36,253 bases of DNA from an uncultured Prevotella sp. (GCA_944320255.1 CALUGU010000018.1:1-36253); one strand, 5' to 3'. Positions 7,370-15,293 are shown, counted from the stretch's first letter. Notes: generated by a model not told the origin, from the letters alone. Made by a program: numbers and translations.

Positions 7370-8824
7370 TTATTGTTCTTGCAGCGGAACGGCAAAGTAT
7401 GCTTTCTTGCCTGTGGGGTAAAGACCTTGGATGTACAAAACAGGGTCTTTGCTGGTTGAAGCGTCTTTGACAGCTTTTTGCAAGTCGGCAATGGTCTTCA
7501 TCGGTTCGTCGTTGACTTTCTGGATGATGAAGCCTTTGGTGATGCCGGCGTCTTTCAGCACACCGTTGTTGACTTTCATAACCACAAGGCCTGTGTTGAT
7601 GTTAAGCTGCTGCTTCTCTGCGTCGTTGAGTTGCCTGAAGTTGCCGCCGAGGACGTCAAGGTCGGCGTTCTTTACAACGTTAGTGTTGCCCTGTTGGTTC
7701 TTGAGTGTAAGCGTAGCCGTCTTTTTCTTCTTGTCGCGCAAGTATGTTATGGTAACTTTGTCACCCGGACGTTTGTTTGCAAGATATTCTTGCAGTTCGG
7801 CCATCTTTGTTATTTTCTTGCCGTCGATAGAAGTGATGACGTCGCCCTTTTGCAGTCCGGCTTCAGCTCCTGCGCTGCCGTCCTCAACAGAGTCTATATA
7901 AGTACCTTCCATCGTTCCAAGGTCAACTTCCTTGCCTTCTTCTTTCATTCTGTCGAAGTATTTGTTGACATCCGTACCGCTTACGCCAATCATTGCCCTT
8001 TGCACCGTGCCGTACTGTTTCAGGTCGGCTACGACTTTGTTCATAATTGTTGTAGGTATGGCAAAGCCATATCCTGTGAAACTTCCCGTTTGCGACACGA
8101 GCATGGCGTTGATGCCAACAAGCTCGCCCTTCGTATTCACAAGTGCACCGCCTGAGTTGCCTGGGTTGATGGCGGCGTCTGTTTGGATGAATGCCTCAAT
8201 GCTGTTGGCGCCTATCGAGCGGGCTTTTGCGCTGACGATGCCGGCTGTTACAGTTGATTTCAGGTTGAACGGGTTGCCGACCGCCAACACCCATTCGCCA
8301 ACTTTCAGGTCATTGCTGTCACCAATGGTTATGGCTGGCAGGTTTTTTCCGTCAATCTTTATGAGCGCAAGGTCTGTCGTCTTGTCCGTTCCTATGATGC
8401 GTGCCGAGAACTCACGATTGTCGTCAAGCGTCACTGTAAGTTCGTCAGCCCCGTCTACGACATGGTGGTTCGTGACGATGTATCCGTCAGCAGAGATGAT
8501 GACACCAGAACCGGAACCCTCTTTCTTAGGAGTCTGGATTTTGCGTTGTTGCCTGCCGCTGTTGCCGGGATTTCCGAAGAAGAACTCAAACGGGTCAAAA
8601 CCCCAAGGCCCCGGATCCATCTCCACGGTCTGTATTTTGCTGTTCTGTAAATACTTGATGTGCACAACGGCCGGTAATGCTTTCTCGGCGGCGTAAGTCA
8701 GGTCTACCGGTTGCGCCGCCGGCATGTTGTTGGTTTTAGCGTTAGCCTTGATGAAAGCTCCGGCGGAGAATGCCACAGCGATGATGCAGAACGCATAAAC
8801 GAAATAGTTAGATAACTTTTTCAT
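7370..8824 (-). CDS. Periplasmic serine protease, HtrA/DegQ family
   Basis: A 484-residue trypsin-fold protease and chaperone for envelope protein quality control. The ATG at 8824 gives a signal peptide (MKKLSNYF then a hydrophobic run ending near AGAF); an ATG two codons upstream is an equal alternative. The catalytic triad is intact: His121 in TNHHVV, Asp151 in TTDLALI, Ser224 in GNSGGAL. Two PDZ domains follow: the first around MEGTYIDSVEDGSAGAEAG and the second around VLGGNFRQLNDAEKQQ. The loop rich in Pro/Gly/Phe (DPFEFFFGNPG) before the protease core is the flexible LA-type loop. On minus a -7-like TAAATTTG lies at 8875-8882, but no good TTTG -33 box precedes it, so an alternative sigma factor is conceivable. 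Confidence 0.95.
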   Translation of the reverse strand: MKKLSNYFVYAFCIIAVAFSAGAFIKANAKTNNMPAAQPVDLTYAAEKALPAVVHIKYLQNSKIQTVEMDPGPWGFDPFEFFFGNPGNSGRQQRKIQTPKKEGSGSGVIISADGYIVTNHHVVDGADELTVTLDDNREFSARIIGTDKTTDLALIKIDGKNLPAITIGDSNDLKVGEWVLAVGNPFNLKSTVTAGIVSAKARSIGANSIEAFIQTDAAINPGNSGGALVNTKGELVGINAMLVSQTGSFTGYGFAIPTTIMNKVVADLKQYGTVQRAMIGVSGTDVNKYFDRMKEEGKEVDLGTMEGTYIDSVEDGSAGAEAGLQKGDVITSIDGKKITKMAELQEYLANKRPGDKVTITYLRDKKKKTATLTLKNQQGNTNVVKNADLDVLGGNFRQLNDAEKQQLNINTGLVVMKVNNGVLKDAGITKGFIIQKVNDEPMKTIADLQKAVKDASTSKDPVLYIQGLYPTGKKAYFAVPLQEQ

Positions 8825-8874
8825 GTTCATTGGTTTATTTAAAATTGATACTTTCATTCTGTTTATGGTGAGTG

Positions 8875-8882
8875 CAAATTTA
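8875..8882 (-). promoter_or_regulatory. Possible -7 element of htrA, without a clear -33 box
   Basis: On minus, TAAATTTG stands 50 nt before the htrA start. Nineteen to twenty-one nt upstream there is no TTTG, only a TGACA-like stretch. This may be a weak or regulated promoter. Confidence 0.4.
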
Positions 8883-9016
8883 GACGCAATATTTGTTAAT
8901 CTGTCATTTTGTCTTACATATTTGTCCTCTTTTAACACAAAAAATATCACCGTTAACGGCTCTTAGTGTGAAAGGGATATAATTTTACATTTGTTTGAAA
9001 TGCCCATAACACAATC

Positions 9017-9056
9017 AGTGCCTTGCTTTCACCGTGAAAAGTCAAAGCAAGGCACT
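9017..9056. terminator. Hairpin after the 51-residue membrane protein gene
   Basis: Perfect 13-bp arms AGTGCCTTGCTTT (9017-9029) and AAAGCAAGGCACT (9044-9056). It lies 26 nt past the stop of the small minus-strand gene. No long T-run follows on minus, so it may be a weak terminator or 3'-end stabiliser. Confidence 0.6.
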
Positions 9057-9082
9057 TGTGCGAATAAATGTAAAATAATATA

Positions 9083-9238
9083 TCAGCCTTTGAAATACAA
9101 GAAGTAAATGGCCAAAAGTATCGCCACGATTACTCCAATCAGGACCGTTTTCAGCAAGCAGCCTGCCACTTTTTTAAGTACGACCACTGCAACAATGAAT
9201 GCCAGAATGCAAAATATGTAATATGCGAGATTTTCCAT
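9083..9238 (-). CDS. 51-residue double-spanning membrane protein
   Basis: Read directly on minus from ATG at 9238 to TGA at 9083. It begins MENLAYYIFCILAF, has a first hydrophobic segment (~residues 4-21), a short basic turn (LKKVAGCLLK), a second hydrophobic segment (~residues 31-48) and ends YFLYFKG. The hydrophobic pattern and absence of internal stops make chance unlikely, although the frame is short. It lies 45 nt downstream of the pseudouridine synthase gene on the same strand and ahead of a hairpin, so it could be the last gene of that operon. I do not recognise a named family; function unknown. Two Cys (one in each half) could pair or bind a cofactor. Confidence 0.65.
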   Translation of the reverse strand: MENLAYYIFCILAFIVAVVVLKKVAGCLLKTVLIGVIVAILLAIYFLYFKG

Positions 9239-9283
9239 TATTATCACTATGTGTCTTTAAAAATAACGTAGGCGTATGACACA

Positions 9284-10204
9284 CTATTTGAACAACCTCT
9301 TAAACGGTGCCGGTATAGGTGTCTCAAATTCCATCGGCTCGCCTGTCACCGGATGGTAGAAACACAACAGATAGGCGTGAAGGCATAGGCGGTGCAGGGG
9401 ATCGTCACCGTTGCCGTATTTAACATCCCCGCATACGGGATGCCCCATGTCGGCGGAATGTACACGTATCTGGTTCTTGCGTCCGGTCTCAAGCCTGTAT
9501 TCCACAAGGCTGTGTTCGGTAGTCCTCGCCAAGGTGTGGAAGTGTGTTACGGCGTATTTCCCTCCGTTGTCCACAGGCGACGAGAATGTGATGTAAGCCT
9601 TGTTGTCCTTGAGCCAGTTCGCTATCGTGCCGCCGTCTTCTTCCATTTCGCCGCTGACAACGGCTACATAACGCCTGTCGTAGACTATCTGGTGCCAGTC
9701 GTGCTCCAATATCTGCTCAATCTGCATGTCCTTGGCGTAAACCATAAGTCCGCTGGTGTCTCTGTCGAGACGATGCACCACGTGCGCCGTGCAACGTTGG
9801 TGGCTCTTGTGGAAATAATCGTCCAGTATTGATTTTACGTTCAGCGAACTGTGCCCGGCGGCCATGGACAAGACTCCGATGTTCTTTTCCACGACGACGA
9901 GATACTTGTCCTCATAAACAATCTTTACATACCGGCTTTTCAGGGTGTTGTCGTCGCGTTTGCTTTTGCTTACGTCAACCCTCATGCCCGGTTGCAACAT
10001 GAAGTCGTATTGCGTTACGGTCTTGCCGTCCACCTTGACGCCACGGCCCTTGAGCGTAGCCTTTATTTTAGTCTGGCTCTTGCCCTTCACGTTTTCCAAA
10101 AGATATTGGAGCAAGGGAGTTTGTTCCGTCACGTTATATGTCAGGAACTCTTCCTTATGGCGTGTCCTGTTTTCGTTGTTAAAGTTATCCGTTTGTCTTT
10201 TCAT
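9284..10204 (-). CDS. RluA-family 23S rRNA/tRNA pseudouridine synthase
   Basis: A 306-residue enzyme converting uridine to pseudouridine in structured RNA. Residues ~25-80 form an S4-like RNA-binding domain (LLQYLLENV ... GRGVKVDGKTV). The catalytic motif HRLDRDTSG places the essential Asp at residue 147. ETGRKNQIRVH and HPVCGDVKYG are later RluA-family motifs. The exact target uridine (RluC/RluD-type or other) cannot be told. The ATG at 10204 overlaps the stop of the upstream cupin gene in an ATGA junction, so translation is probably coupled. It belongs to the DUF1232-cupin-pseudouridine synthase operon. Confidence 0.93.
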   Translation of the reverse strand: MKRQTDNFNNENRTRHKEEFLTYNVTEQTPLLQYLLENVKGKSQTKIKATLKGRGVKVDGKTVTQYDFMLQPGMRVDVSKSKRDDNTLKSRYVKIVYEDKYLVVVEKNIGVLSMAAGHSSLNVKSILDDYFHKSHQRCTAHVVHRLDRDTSGLMVYAKDMQIEQILEHDWHQIVYDRRYVAVVSGEMEEDGGTIANWLKDNKAYITFSSPVDNGGKYAVTHFHTLARTTEHSLVEYRLETGRKNQIRVHSADMGHPVCGDVKYGNGDDPLHRLCLHAYLLCFYHPVTGEPMEFETPIPAPFKRLFK

Positions 10205-10545
10205 TTCGCAGTGGCTTGATGCTCCGGGACTATTGCGAGGTAACGCAAGTCTTCATCCGTGTTGTTTTCCATGAAATGCGAATGTCCTTCTGGGCAATAA
10301 TGCACCTGTCCGGCTTCCGCTGTTTCCACAGCTCCGTCATAATGGAACGTGGCGGTGCCGCTTATGACGTAAACTATCTCGCAGTTCCCTTCATGCGTGT
10401 GCAGACCCGACGACGCTCCCGGTTTCAGGCAGCTCATCATGATTTTGCATTTGCCGTCAACGTAATTGCGCGAGAGCAGCTCGCCTTTGCCGCCCTTGAA
10501 ACCTATTACGCTGTCTTCGGCTATTTTTCCAAAGTCTATTATCAT
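10201..10545 (-). CDS. Small cupin-domain protein
   Basis: A 114-residue single-domain cupin. Motif 1 is visible as GLHTHEGNCEIVYVISG (two His and a Glu for metal binding) and motif 2 as CPEGHSHFMEN (a final His). Such proteins fold as a beta-barrel and may be isomerases, dioxygenases or ligand sensors; sequence alone does not give a substrate. It starts 12 nt after the DUF1232 stop and overlaps the pseudouridine synthase start by 4 nt, so it is the middle gene of an operon. Confidence 0.88.
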   Translation of the reverse strand: MIIDFGKIAEDSVIGFKGGKGELLSRNYVDGKCKIMMSCLKPGASSGLHTHEGNCEIVYVISGTATFHYDGAVETAEAGQVHYCPEGHSHFMENNTDEDLRYLAIVPEHQATAK

Positions 10546-10557
10546 CGCTGTTTGTGG

Positions 10558-10947
10558 TTATTCCTTGTCAAACAATGTGTCAATCTCCTTAATCTCGTCT
10601 TCGTCAAACCACTTTGTCAGCTTGGCTTTCGCTTTTTCCTTGATTTCATCTGACACGTTGCCCCACACCTTGTTGAGCACGTACACCAGCACGGCGAGGT
10701 CGTCACCGAGCCCGGCAATGGGTATGGCGTCGGGGATGACGTCGAGCGGACTGATGAGATAGCCGAGCGCGCCGACGATTATGGCCTTGTCCTTGATTGA
10801 AATCTTATCGCTTTGCAGCGTGTAATAAAGTATGAACGCCGCGTAGACCAACTTTGCTCCAGCCCTTTTGGCTATCTTTGAGATTTTGTCAATAAAGTCA
10901 CTTGCCGTGAATTTATTTGAGTATGACATAAAATCGGGTAAGTTCAT
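10558..10947 (-). CDS. YkvA/DUF1232 family membrane-associated protein
   Basis: A 129-residue protein with the DUF1232 core KAIIVGALGYLISPLDVIPD followed by AIPIAGLGDDLAVL, a conserved hydrophobic hairpin. Function of the family is not established; it is predicted to associate with membranes. The start at 10947 (MNLPDFMSYSN) lies 36 nt from a consensus promoter; an ATG at 10929 is an alternative. The C-terminus is highly charged (DEDEIKEIDTLFDKE). First gene of the operon that continues with the cupin and the pseudouridine synthase. Confidence 0.88.
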   Translation of the reverse strand: MNLPDFMSYSNKFTASDFIDKISKIAKRAGAKLVYAAFILYYTLQSDKISIKDKAIIVGALGYLISPLDVIPDAIPIAGLGDDLAVLVYVLNKVWGNVSDEIKEKAKAKLTKWFDEDEIKEIDTLFDKE

Positions 10948-10983
10948 AATCCGAGAAGTTTTAATGTGTTTCTTAATTCGGTA

Positions 10984-11015
10984 CAAAAGTAGCAATTATT
11001 TTCATTCTCACCAAA
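10984..11015 (-). promoter_or_regulatory. Promoter of the DUF1232-cupin-pseudouridine synthase operon
   Basis: On minus: TTTG (11012-11015), a 20-nt spacer, TACTTTTG (10984-10991). It is back to back with the plus-strand promoter at 11021-11051, only 5 nt between their -33 boxes. Confidence 0.8.
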
Positions 11016-11020
11016 TTTAT

Positions 11021-11051
11021 TTTGTTTTTAGCCTTGTTTGCCATATCTTTG
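11021..11051 (+). promoter_or_regulatory. Promoter of the small membrane protein gene at 11075
   Basis: TTTG (11021-11024), a 19-nt spacer, TATCTTTG (11044-11051), 23 nt before the ATG at 11075. Full consensus. Confidence 0.8.
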
Positions 11052-11074
11052 CATACAATATAAATAAAAGGTGT

Positions 11075-11461
11075 ATGAATAAGAGTTTAATTAAAGATTG
11101 GGAGCATACGGTCACGGAAAAAATCAGCAGCAACAAGGACGCTGCCGGGTTTCCCGTTCCGGAAGATTATAACACTACGGAAGACGAGGTTATGGAATAC
11201 GCATACGACAAGCAGCGCATCCTCGACCGCGATGAGGAACGCAAGAAGCACCTTGTTATTCCAGGCATAATACTTGTCATGCCGGTTATCATCTTGTCGT
11301 ATTTCGGCGACGGTACGGCCATACTTCTGCTCGGCGTGGGCATTGGCGTAGTGCTTGCCTTGCTTTATTATGCGGTGATGCGCTTGATAGACAAGTTGCA
11401 GCTAAAACGGATGTATAACGCCGATGTTGAAAAATACATCGAAGCCGTGATGGAGTATTAA
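11075..11461 (+). CDS. Hypothetical two-helix inner membrane protein
   Basis: A 128-residue protein I do not recognise. The ATG at 11075 (MNKSLIKDWEHTVTEK) is chosen because it lies just after a consensus promoter; the open frame upstream crosses that promoter and the divergent gene's start. The N-terminal ~65 residues are polar and acidic (EDYNTTEDEVMEYAYDKQ, then basic EERKKH), two hydrophobic segments lie at ~67-83 and ~88-106 (VIPGIILVMPVIILSYF; AILLLGVGIGVVLALLYY), and the tail is short and amphipathic. Topology suggests a cytoplasmic N-domain anchored in the inner membrane. Its start region is shared with the DUF1232 operon promoter. Confidence 0.75.
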   Translation: MNKSLIKDWEHTVTEKISSNKDAAGFPVPEDYNTTEDEVMEYAYDKQRILDRDEERKKHLVIPGIILVMPVIILSYFGDGTAILLLGVGIGVVLALLYYAVMRLIDKLQLKRMYNADVEKYIEAVMEY

Positions 11462-11465
11462 GCAA

Positions 11466-11580
11466 GAGTTAAGAATTAAGAATTAAGAGTTAAGAATTAA
11501 GAAAATATGCAATATTGGATGTTTTCAGCAACACAGCACATTTTCTTAACTCTTAATTCTTAATTTTTAACTCTTAATTC
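11466..11580. repeat. Inverted repeat of TTAAGAR heptamers between converging genes
   Basis: Two 41-nt arms (11466-11506 and 11540-11580) are complementary at 36 positions; the five differences are all A/G. Each arm is built from heptamers of the type TTAAGAA / TTAAGAG in tandem. It fills nearly the whole gap between the stop codons at 11461 and 11583, and probably acts as a bidirectional terminator. Confidence 0.85.
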
Positions 11581-11582
11581 AA

Positions 11583-12902
11583 TCAGACGTCCTTCAGGAG
11601 TATCCCGCGCTGGCTGTCAAGATAGTCGGAGCGGGATTTTATTATGTGCTTCCAGTTGCTTGAAGCCAACTTGTGCAAGTCAAGCTCAAGCGACCACTTG
11701 CCCTGCGACTCCAACCTGTCTATGAGCAGCCCCACGCTGAGCCTCGACGTCGGTTCGGCTGGCTGGTAACAGCTTATTTCCCCCTTTTCGTCGCTTGTCA
11801 CTTCTATGATTATGTGCACCCGTGTCAAGTCGTACAGCAGGTCGTTGACAATCCTGACGGGTATGCCCGTTTCAAGTTTCAGCTCAAGGGCTGTGTAGGG
11901 CCGTCCGCCTTCCTCGAAGCGTTTACAGATAAGGCCTGCCAGCATCACGCTGAGCATCATGCGGTAACGGTGGCTGATGTCTTCCGTCACGGCCCTGAAG
12001 GCGTAGTCTTCGAGGTTTTGGCTCGTATAACACAGTTCGGCGCCGAAAAGGCATATCGTCCACGAAATCTGCACCCACAGCATGAACAACGGCAGGGCGG
12101 CGAACGAACCGTAAATGGCGTTGTAACTGCTCACCCATATCTGCGAATGGATGTAGACGAGCTGCAAGCCCTGCATGGCGACGCCCGCCAGGATGCCCGG
12201 CACAATGGCGCAGCTGAACTTCACTTTGGTGTTGGGCATGAAGACATACAGGGCTACGAACACCGCCGACATGAAGATGTAGGGCATCAAGGCGATAAGG
12301 AACCGCATCACGGGGGCGAGCAAGGCGTATCCTTCGATACTGTCGGAGATTGTCGCCACGAATATTGAAATACCTGATGTTATCACGATTATCATCGGCG
12401 CAAGCAAGAACATCGCCATATAGTCGGTTATCGTGCGGAAAAGGCTTCGCGGCTTCTTCACCTGCCAGATGTAGTTGAACGTCTGCTCGATGTTGTTGAT
12501 GAGCATTATCACCGTCCAAAGCATGAAGATGAGTCCGATGCCGAGGAACACGCCGCTCTTGGTGTGCACCAAGTATGAGTTGACGAAACCTATTATTATC
12601 TCGGCGGCCTGCGGCTGGCTTGCCAACGCCTCGCGGAACCATTCTTCGATATACTTGTTGTAGCCGAAGCCTCTCGCTATGGCAAACACCACGGCCATTA
12701 TCGGGACTATGGCGAGCAGGGTGGAGTAGGTGAGGGCCGACGCCGAGTTGATCATCCGTTTCGTGGTGGCGCGCTCGATGGCCAGCAGCAGCTTCTTCAC
12801 TATGCCGTAAGTGAAGTAAAGCCAGGGCGACACGTCGCGCCGCTTCACGTGCCAGATGCCTACTTTGAAGAAACTTATGAGTTGTGATAATCGATTTTTC
12901 AT
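11583..12902 (-). CDS. YihY/BrkB family inner membrane protein
   Basis: A 439-residue integral membrane protein of the YihY (formerly 'ribonuclease BN') family. The ATG at 12902 is chosen; the longer frame begins with TTG at 12911. Family motifs include SASALTYSTLLAIVPIMAVVFAIARGFGY near residues 50-85, WQVKKPRSLFRTITDYMAM, and FAALPLFMLWVQISWTICLFGAEL near 265-290. About six transmembrane segments are visible, followed by a ~150-residue soluble C-terminal domain with a winged-helix-like stretch (TGIPVRIVNDLLYDL). The true function of the family is uncertain; nuclease activity assigned earlier is not supported. It lies just downstream of rnpB on the same strand. Confidence 0.9.
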   Translation of the reverse strand: MKNRLSQLISFFKVGIWHVKRRDVSPWLYFTYGIVKKLLLAIERATTKRMINSASALTYSTLLAIVPIMAVVFAIARGFGYNKYIEEWFREALASQPQAAEIIIGFVNSYLVHTKSGVFLGIGLIFMLWTVIMLINNIEQTFNYIWQVKKPRSLFRTITDYMAMFLLAPMIIVITSGISIFVATISDSIEGYALLAPVMRFLIALMPYIFMSAVFVALYVFMPNTKVKFSCAIVPGILAGVAMQGLQLVYIHSQIWVSSYNAIYGSFAALPLFMLWVQISWTICLFGAELCYTSQNLEDYAFRAVTEDISHRYRMMLSVMLAGLICKRFEEGGRPYTALELKLETGIPVRIVNDLLYDLTRVHIIIEVTSDEKGEISCYQPAEPTSRLSVGLLIDRLESQGKWSLELDLHKLASSNWKHIIKSRSDYLDSQRGILLKDV

Positions 12903-12979
12903 GAAATTCAAGGTTTATGCCTGGATTGCCGGCGTGGCTCCGGCGGGCTGTCTTAGCCGCGGGCGTGCCGGGATTGTGA

Positions 12980-13371
12980 AAAAAAAGAATGCAGCGCCCC
13001 TGTAAGCCGGGTTCTGTTCCGCTGCGGCCGGGCCGCCGCGGCGTCTGTCATTTATCTACGCCATAAATCGCTTCATGGCTCAAGCGTTCCACCCTCCGTC
13101 GTTGTTAAAATCGGGCGGACAACCCTCAGACGACGGTTTACATGAACTTGCAGCCTCCAGACGGCACGGCCCGCCAGTCGCCTGACGGCCGGTGGTCTCT
13201 TACACCGCCTTCTCACCCTTGCCCGCAACGTAAGCGCGGGCGGTTGTTTTCTTCTGCCGTATCCTGCCGTCACCGACAGCTTCCATTTTCAGAAGTGGAG
13301 CGTCCTCTGCTGCCCGGACTTTCCTCCCGCGCCTTTGGCGGCGCCGGCGACAGACCGTGGCACTGCATTCC
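12980..13371 (-). ncRNA. rnpB: RNase P RNA (bacterial type A)
   Basis: The catalytic RNA that removes 5' leaders from pre-tRNAs. On minus, the conserved 5' core GAGGAAAGTCCGGGC (13312-13326) and the 3' core CAGAACCCGGCTTACAG (13000-13016) are present. The ends pair as P1: CTGCATTC region at 13363-13370 with GAATGCAG at 12988-12995. A U8 tract (12979-12986 on the plus strand as A8) follows P1 and likely marks the 3' end. A consensus promoter lies immediately upstream. The ~390-nt length is normal. Short reading frames across this region are not genes. Confidence 0.95.
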
Positions 13372-13376
13372 ACGGG

Positions 13377-13407
13377 CAAAAGTAGTCATTTTCGGGCGAA
13401 TTTCAAA
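13377..13407 (-). promoter_or_regulatory. Promoter of rnpB
   Basis: On minus: TTTG (13404-13407), a 19-nt spacer, TACTTTTG (13377-13384). The RNA 5' end should fall about 7 nt further, near 13370, which matches the start of helix P1. Confidence 0.85.
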
Positions 13408-13761
13408 ATAAATTGTCTCTGAAATGTCTCCATCGTGCCTGATGCTTTTACTTTTTGCCTGGTTGTTTTGTGCCTGAATGCCGTTTTTTGTTGTGTTTTG
13501 TGATGACTGCACGGTATTGGCAGACTGTCTTTTTGTATGCTTTTCATATCTTAAATATGGCAAAGTGTCAAACTGGGATTGTCAGTCTTTTTGGTTGAAA
13601 TAGAAAAGGCCAACGTCATTAACCGTCCTTTTTGTCGGTAGACGGCTTTTGAGGGTGTAAATGATGGTTATTGCTGATGAAATCAATCCCGGTTGTTGCA
13701 CACTTTAGTTATTGAAACGCATAACAGTCATAGTGTCAAGGATTTATGTTTGCACACGAAA
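13408..13761. other. Intergenic stretch with no recognisable gene
   Basis: About 350 nt between the rnpB promoter and the thrC terminator. T-rich on plus, with no convincing reading frame, promoter pair or strong hairpin seen on either strand. Confidence 0.5.
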
Positions 13762-13810
13762 AACGGCCTTATTTCCGTCCAAAAGATTTGTTCTCGGAAA
13801 TAAGGCCGTT
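13762..13810 (-). terminator. Terminator of the threonine operon
   Basis: Perfect 16-bp arms AACGGCCTTATTTCCG (13762-13777) and CGGAAATAAGGCCGTT (13795-13810). On minus the right arm is followed by a T-run (GTTTTTCG). It lies 77 nt past the thrC stop. Confidence 0.85.
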
Positions 13811-13887
13811 GTAGAGCGTCAACGAAAATCAGTATGTCAGCAATCTTGCGTGTTCGTTTACAATATATCACCCCGTGCCGTCAGCCG

Positions 13888-15207
13888 TCATTTTGCGTTG
13901 TCCAAGAGGTAACGCTTGAAGTCGGCGAAAGCCGCCGTCATGGCCACTGATTGTTTCTCGCCGTGGGTGAACGCCTCAAGACGGCTTGGCAAGGTGACGC
14001 TTTCGCCGATGGCTTGCTCCACGGTGTCCTTGAATTTCGCCGGGTGCGCCGTTTCGAGGAACACTCCCGTTTCGCCCTCGCGCAGGTTGTCGCGCAGCGC
14101 GAGCCAGCCGCACGCCCCGTGTGGGTCGAGCGTGTATCCGTATGTCTTGTGGCAGTCTGTTATCGCTTTTGATATTTCCGCGTCGGTGTAAGCCGCCCCG
14201 CTGATTACCTTGCAGATGTCTTCATGCGAGTTGCCGAACAGGTCGAGTATGCGTGCGAAGTTGCTCGGCGCGCCTACGTCCATCGCGTTGGCCAGCGTCC
14301 TGACGCTGGGGCGCGGCGAATATTGCCCGGTTTTCAGGTATTCCAGGAACACATCGTTGGCGTTGTTGGCGGCGATGAAGCGTTTCACGGGCAGTCCCAT
14401 TCGCCATGCGAACAGTCCGGCGGTGATGTTGCCGAAGTTTCCGCTCGGCACGCATATCACTAAGTTGCCGGCCAGTCCGCGCTCTTTCATCCGTGCGTAA
14501 GCGTTGAAGTAGTAGAACGATTGCGGAAGGAAGCGGGCCACGTTTATCGAGTTGGCCGACGTCAGGCGCAGCTTGGCGTTCAGTTCGCCGTCGGCGAAGG
14601 CGTCTTTTACGAGAGCCTGGCAGTCGTCGAACGTGCCGTCTACTTCAAGCGCGGTGATGTTGCGGCCGAGCGTGGTGAACTGGCATTCCTGTATGGGGCT
14701 GACTTTCCCTTTCGGGTATAACACGAACACGTGTACGCCGTCCACGCCCAGGAAGCCGTTGGCCACGGCGGAACCGGTGTCGCCGCTCGTCGCCACGAGC
14801 ACGTTGACGTCGCCCTTGCCCTCGGCGCAGCCCGCGCTCTTTGAGAAGTGCGCCAGCATCCTTGCCATGAAGCGCGCGCCTACGTCCTTGAATGCAAGCG
14901 TCGGGCCGTGGAACAGTTCCAATGTCCAGATGTCGCCGCCTACGTTGACCACGGGACAGTCAAAAGCCAGCGTGTCGCAGACTATCTTGTGCAGGTCGTC
15001 CGTGGCGATGTCTTCGCCGAAGAAGTTTTCGGCCACGCGGCAGGCGATTTGTTGGAATGTCATGCCTTGTATGTTCTCGAAGAAGTCTTGTGGCAGCGTC
15101 TTTATCTGTTCGGGCATATACAGGCCGCGGTCGGGCGCAAGCCCTGTGGTTACGGCCTCTGCGAGGCTCGTCGGTTGGGTCTGGTGGTTGGTGCTGTAGT
15201 ATTTCAT
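13888..15207 (-). CDS. thrC: Threonine synthase
   Basis: Converts O-phospho-L-homoserine to threonine with pyridoxal phosphate, in the cytosol. 439 residues, close to the usual length. The N-terminus MKYYSTNHQTQPTSLAEAV is typical of the longer threonine synthases. The PLP lysine is Lys107 in GPTLAFKDVGARF; the phosphate-binding ATSGDTGSAV and the glycine-rich PSGNFGNITAG follow. Third gene of thrA-apgM-thrC, 86 nt after apgM. Because its substrate is phosphohomoserine, a homoserine kinase must exist; none of the usual ThrB type lies nearby, and the upstream apgM gene is the obvious candidate. Confidence 0.96.
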   Translation of the reverse strand: MKYYSTNHQTQPTSLAEAVTTGLAPDRGLYMPEQIKTLPQDFFENIQGMTFQQIACRVAENFFGEDIATDDLHKIVCDTLAFDCPVVNVGGDIWTLELFHGPTLAFKDVGARFMARMLAHFSKSAGCAEGKGDVNVLVATSGDTGSAVANGFLGVDGVHVFVLYPKGKVSPIQECQFTTLGRNITALEVDGTFDDCQALVKDAFADGELNAKLRLTSANSINVARFLPQSFYYFNAYARMKERGLAGNLVICVPSGNFGNITAGLFAWRMGLPVKRFIAANNANDVFLEYLKTGQYSPRPSVRTLANAMDVGAPSNFARILDLFGNSHEDICKVISGAAYTDAEISKAITDCHKTYGYTLDPHGACGWLALRDNLREGETGVFLETAHPAKFKDTVEQAIGESVTLPSRLEAFTHGEKQSVAMTAAFADFKRYLLDNAK

Positions 15208-15293
15208 TGTCGGTTTTGTTTTTTCGTATGTATGTTTGTTTGGCAGCCTTTGCGGCTGATGTTCTTATTGCTTGGTATGAAAAAGGCGCGGCC

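Noticed and set aside
7431-8696. Three overlapping long plus-strand frames opposite htrA
   Set aside because: All are shadows of the HtrA reading frame; HtrA has an intact catalytic triad and PDZ domains.
11466-11580. Heptamer repeats considered as a CRISPR array
   Set aside because: Units are 7 nt, directly adjacent without spacers, and arranged as one inverted repeat; no cas genes nearby.
11673-12642. Frames of over 230 residues on both strands within the YihY gene
   Set aside because: Alternative frames of a membrane protein gene with clear YihY motifs; translations are Arg/His-rich and featureless.
13073-13563. Short frames across the RNase P RNA region
   Set aside because: The region is rnpB, with conserved core sequences and its own promoter; the frames do not resemble proteins.
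13712-13912. 66-residue frame on plus across the thrC terminator
   Set aside because: Runs through a perfect terminator hairpin and into the 3' end of thrC on the other strand; no recognisable content.
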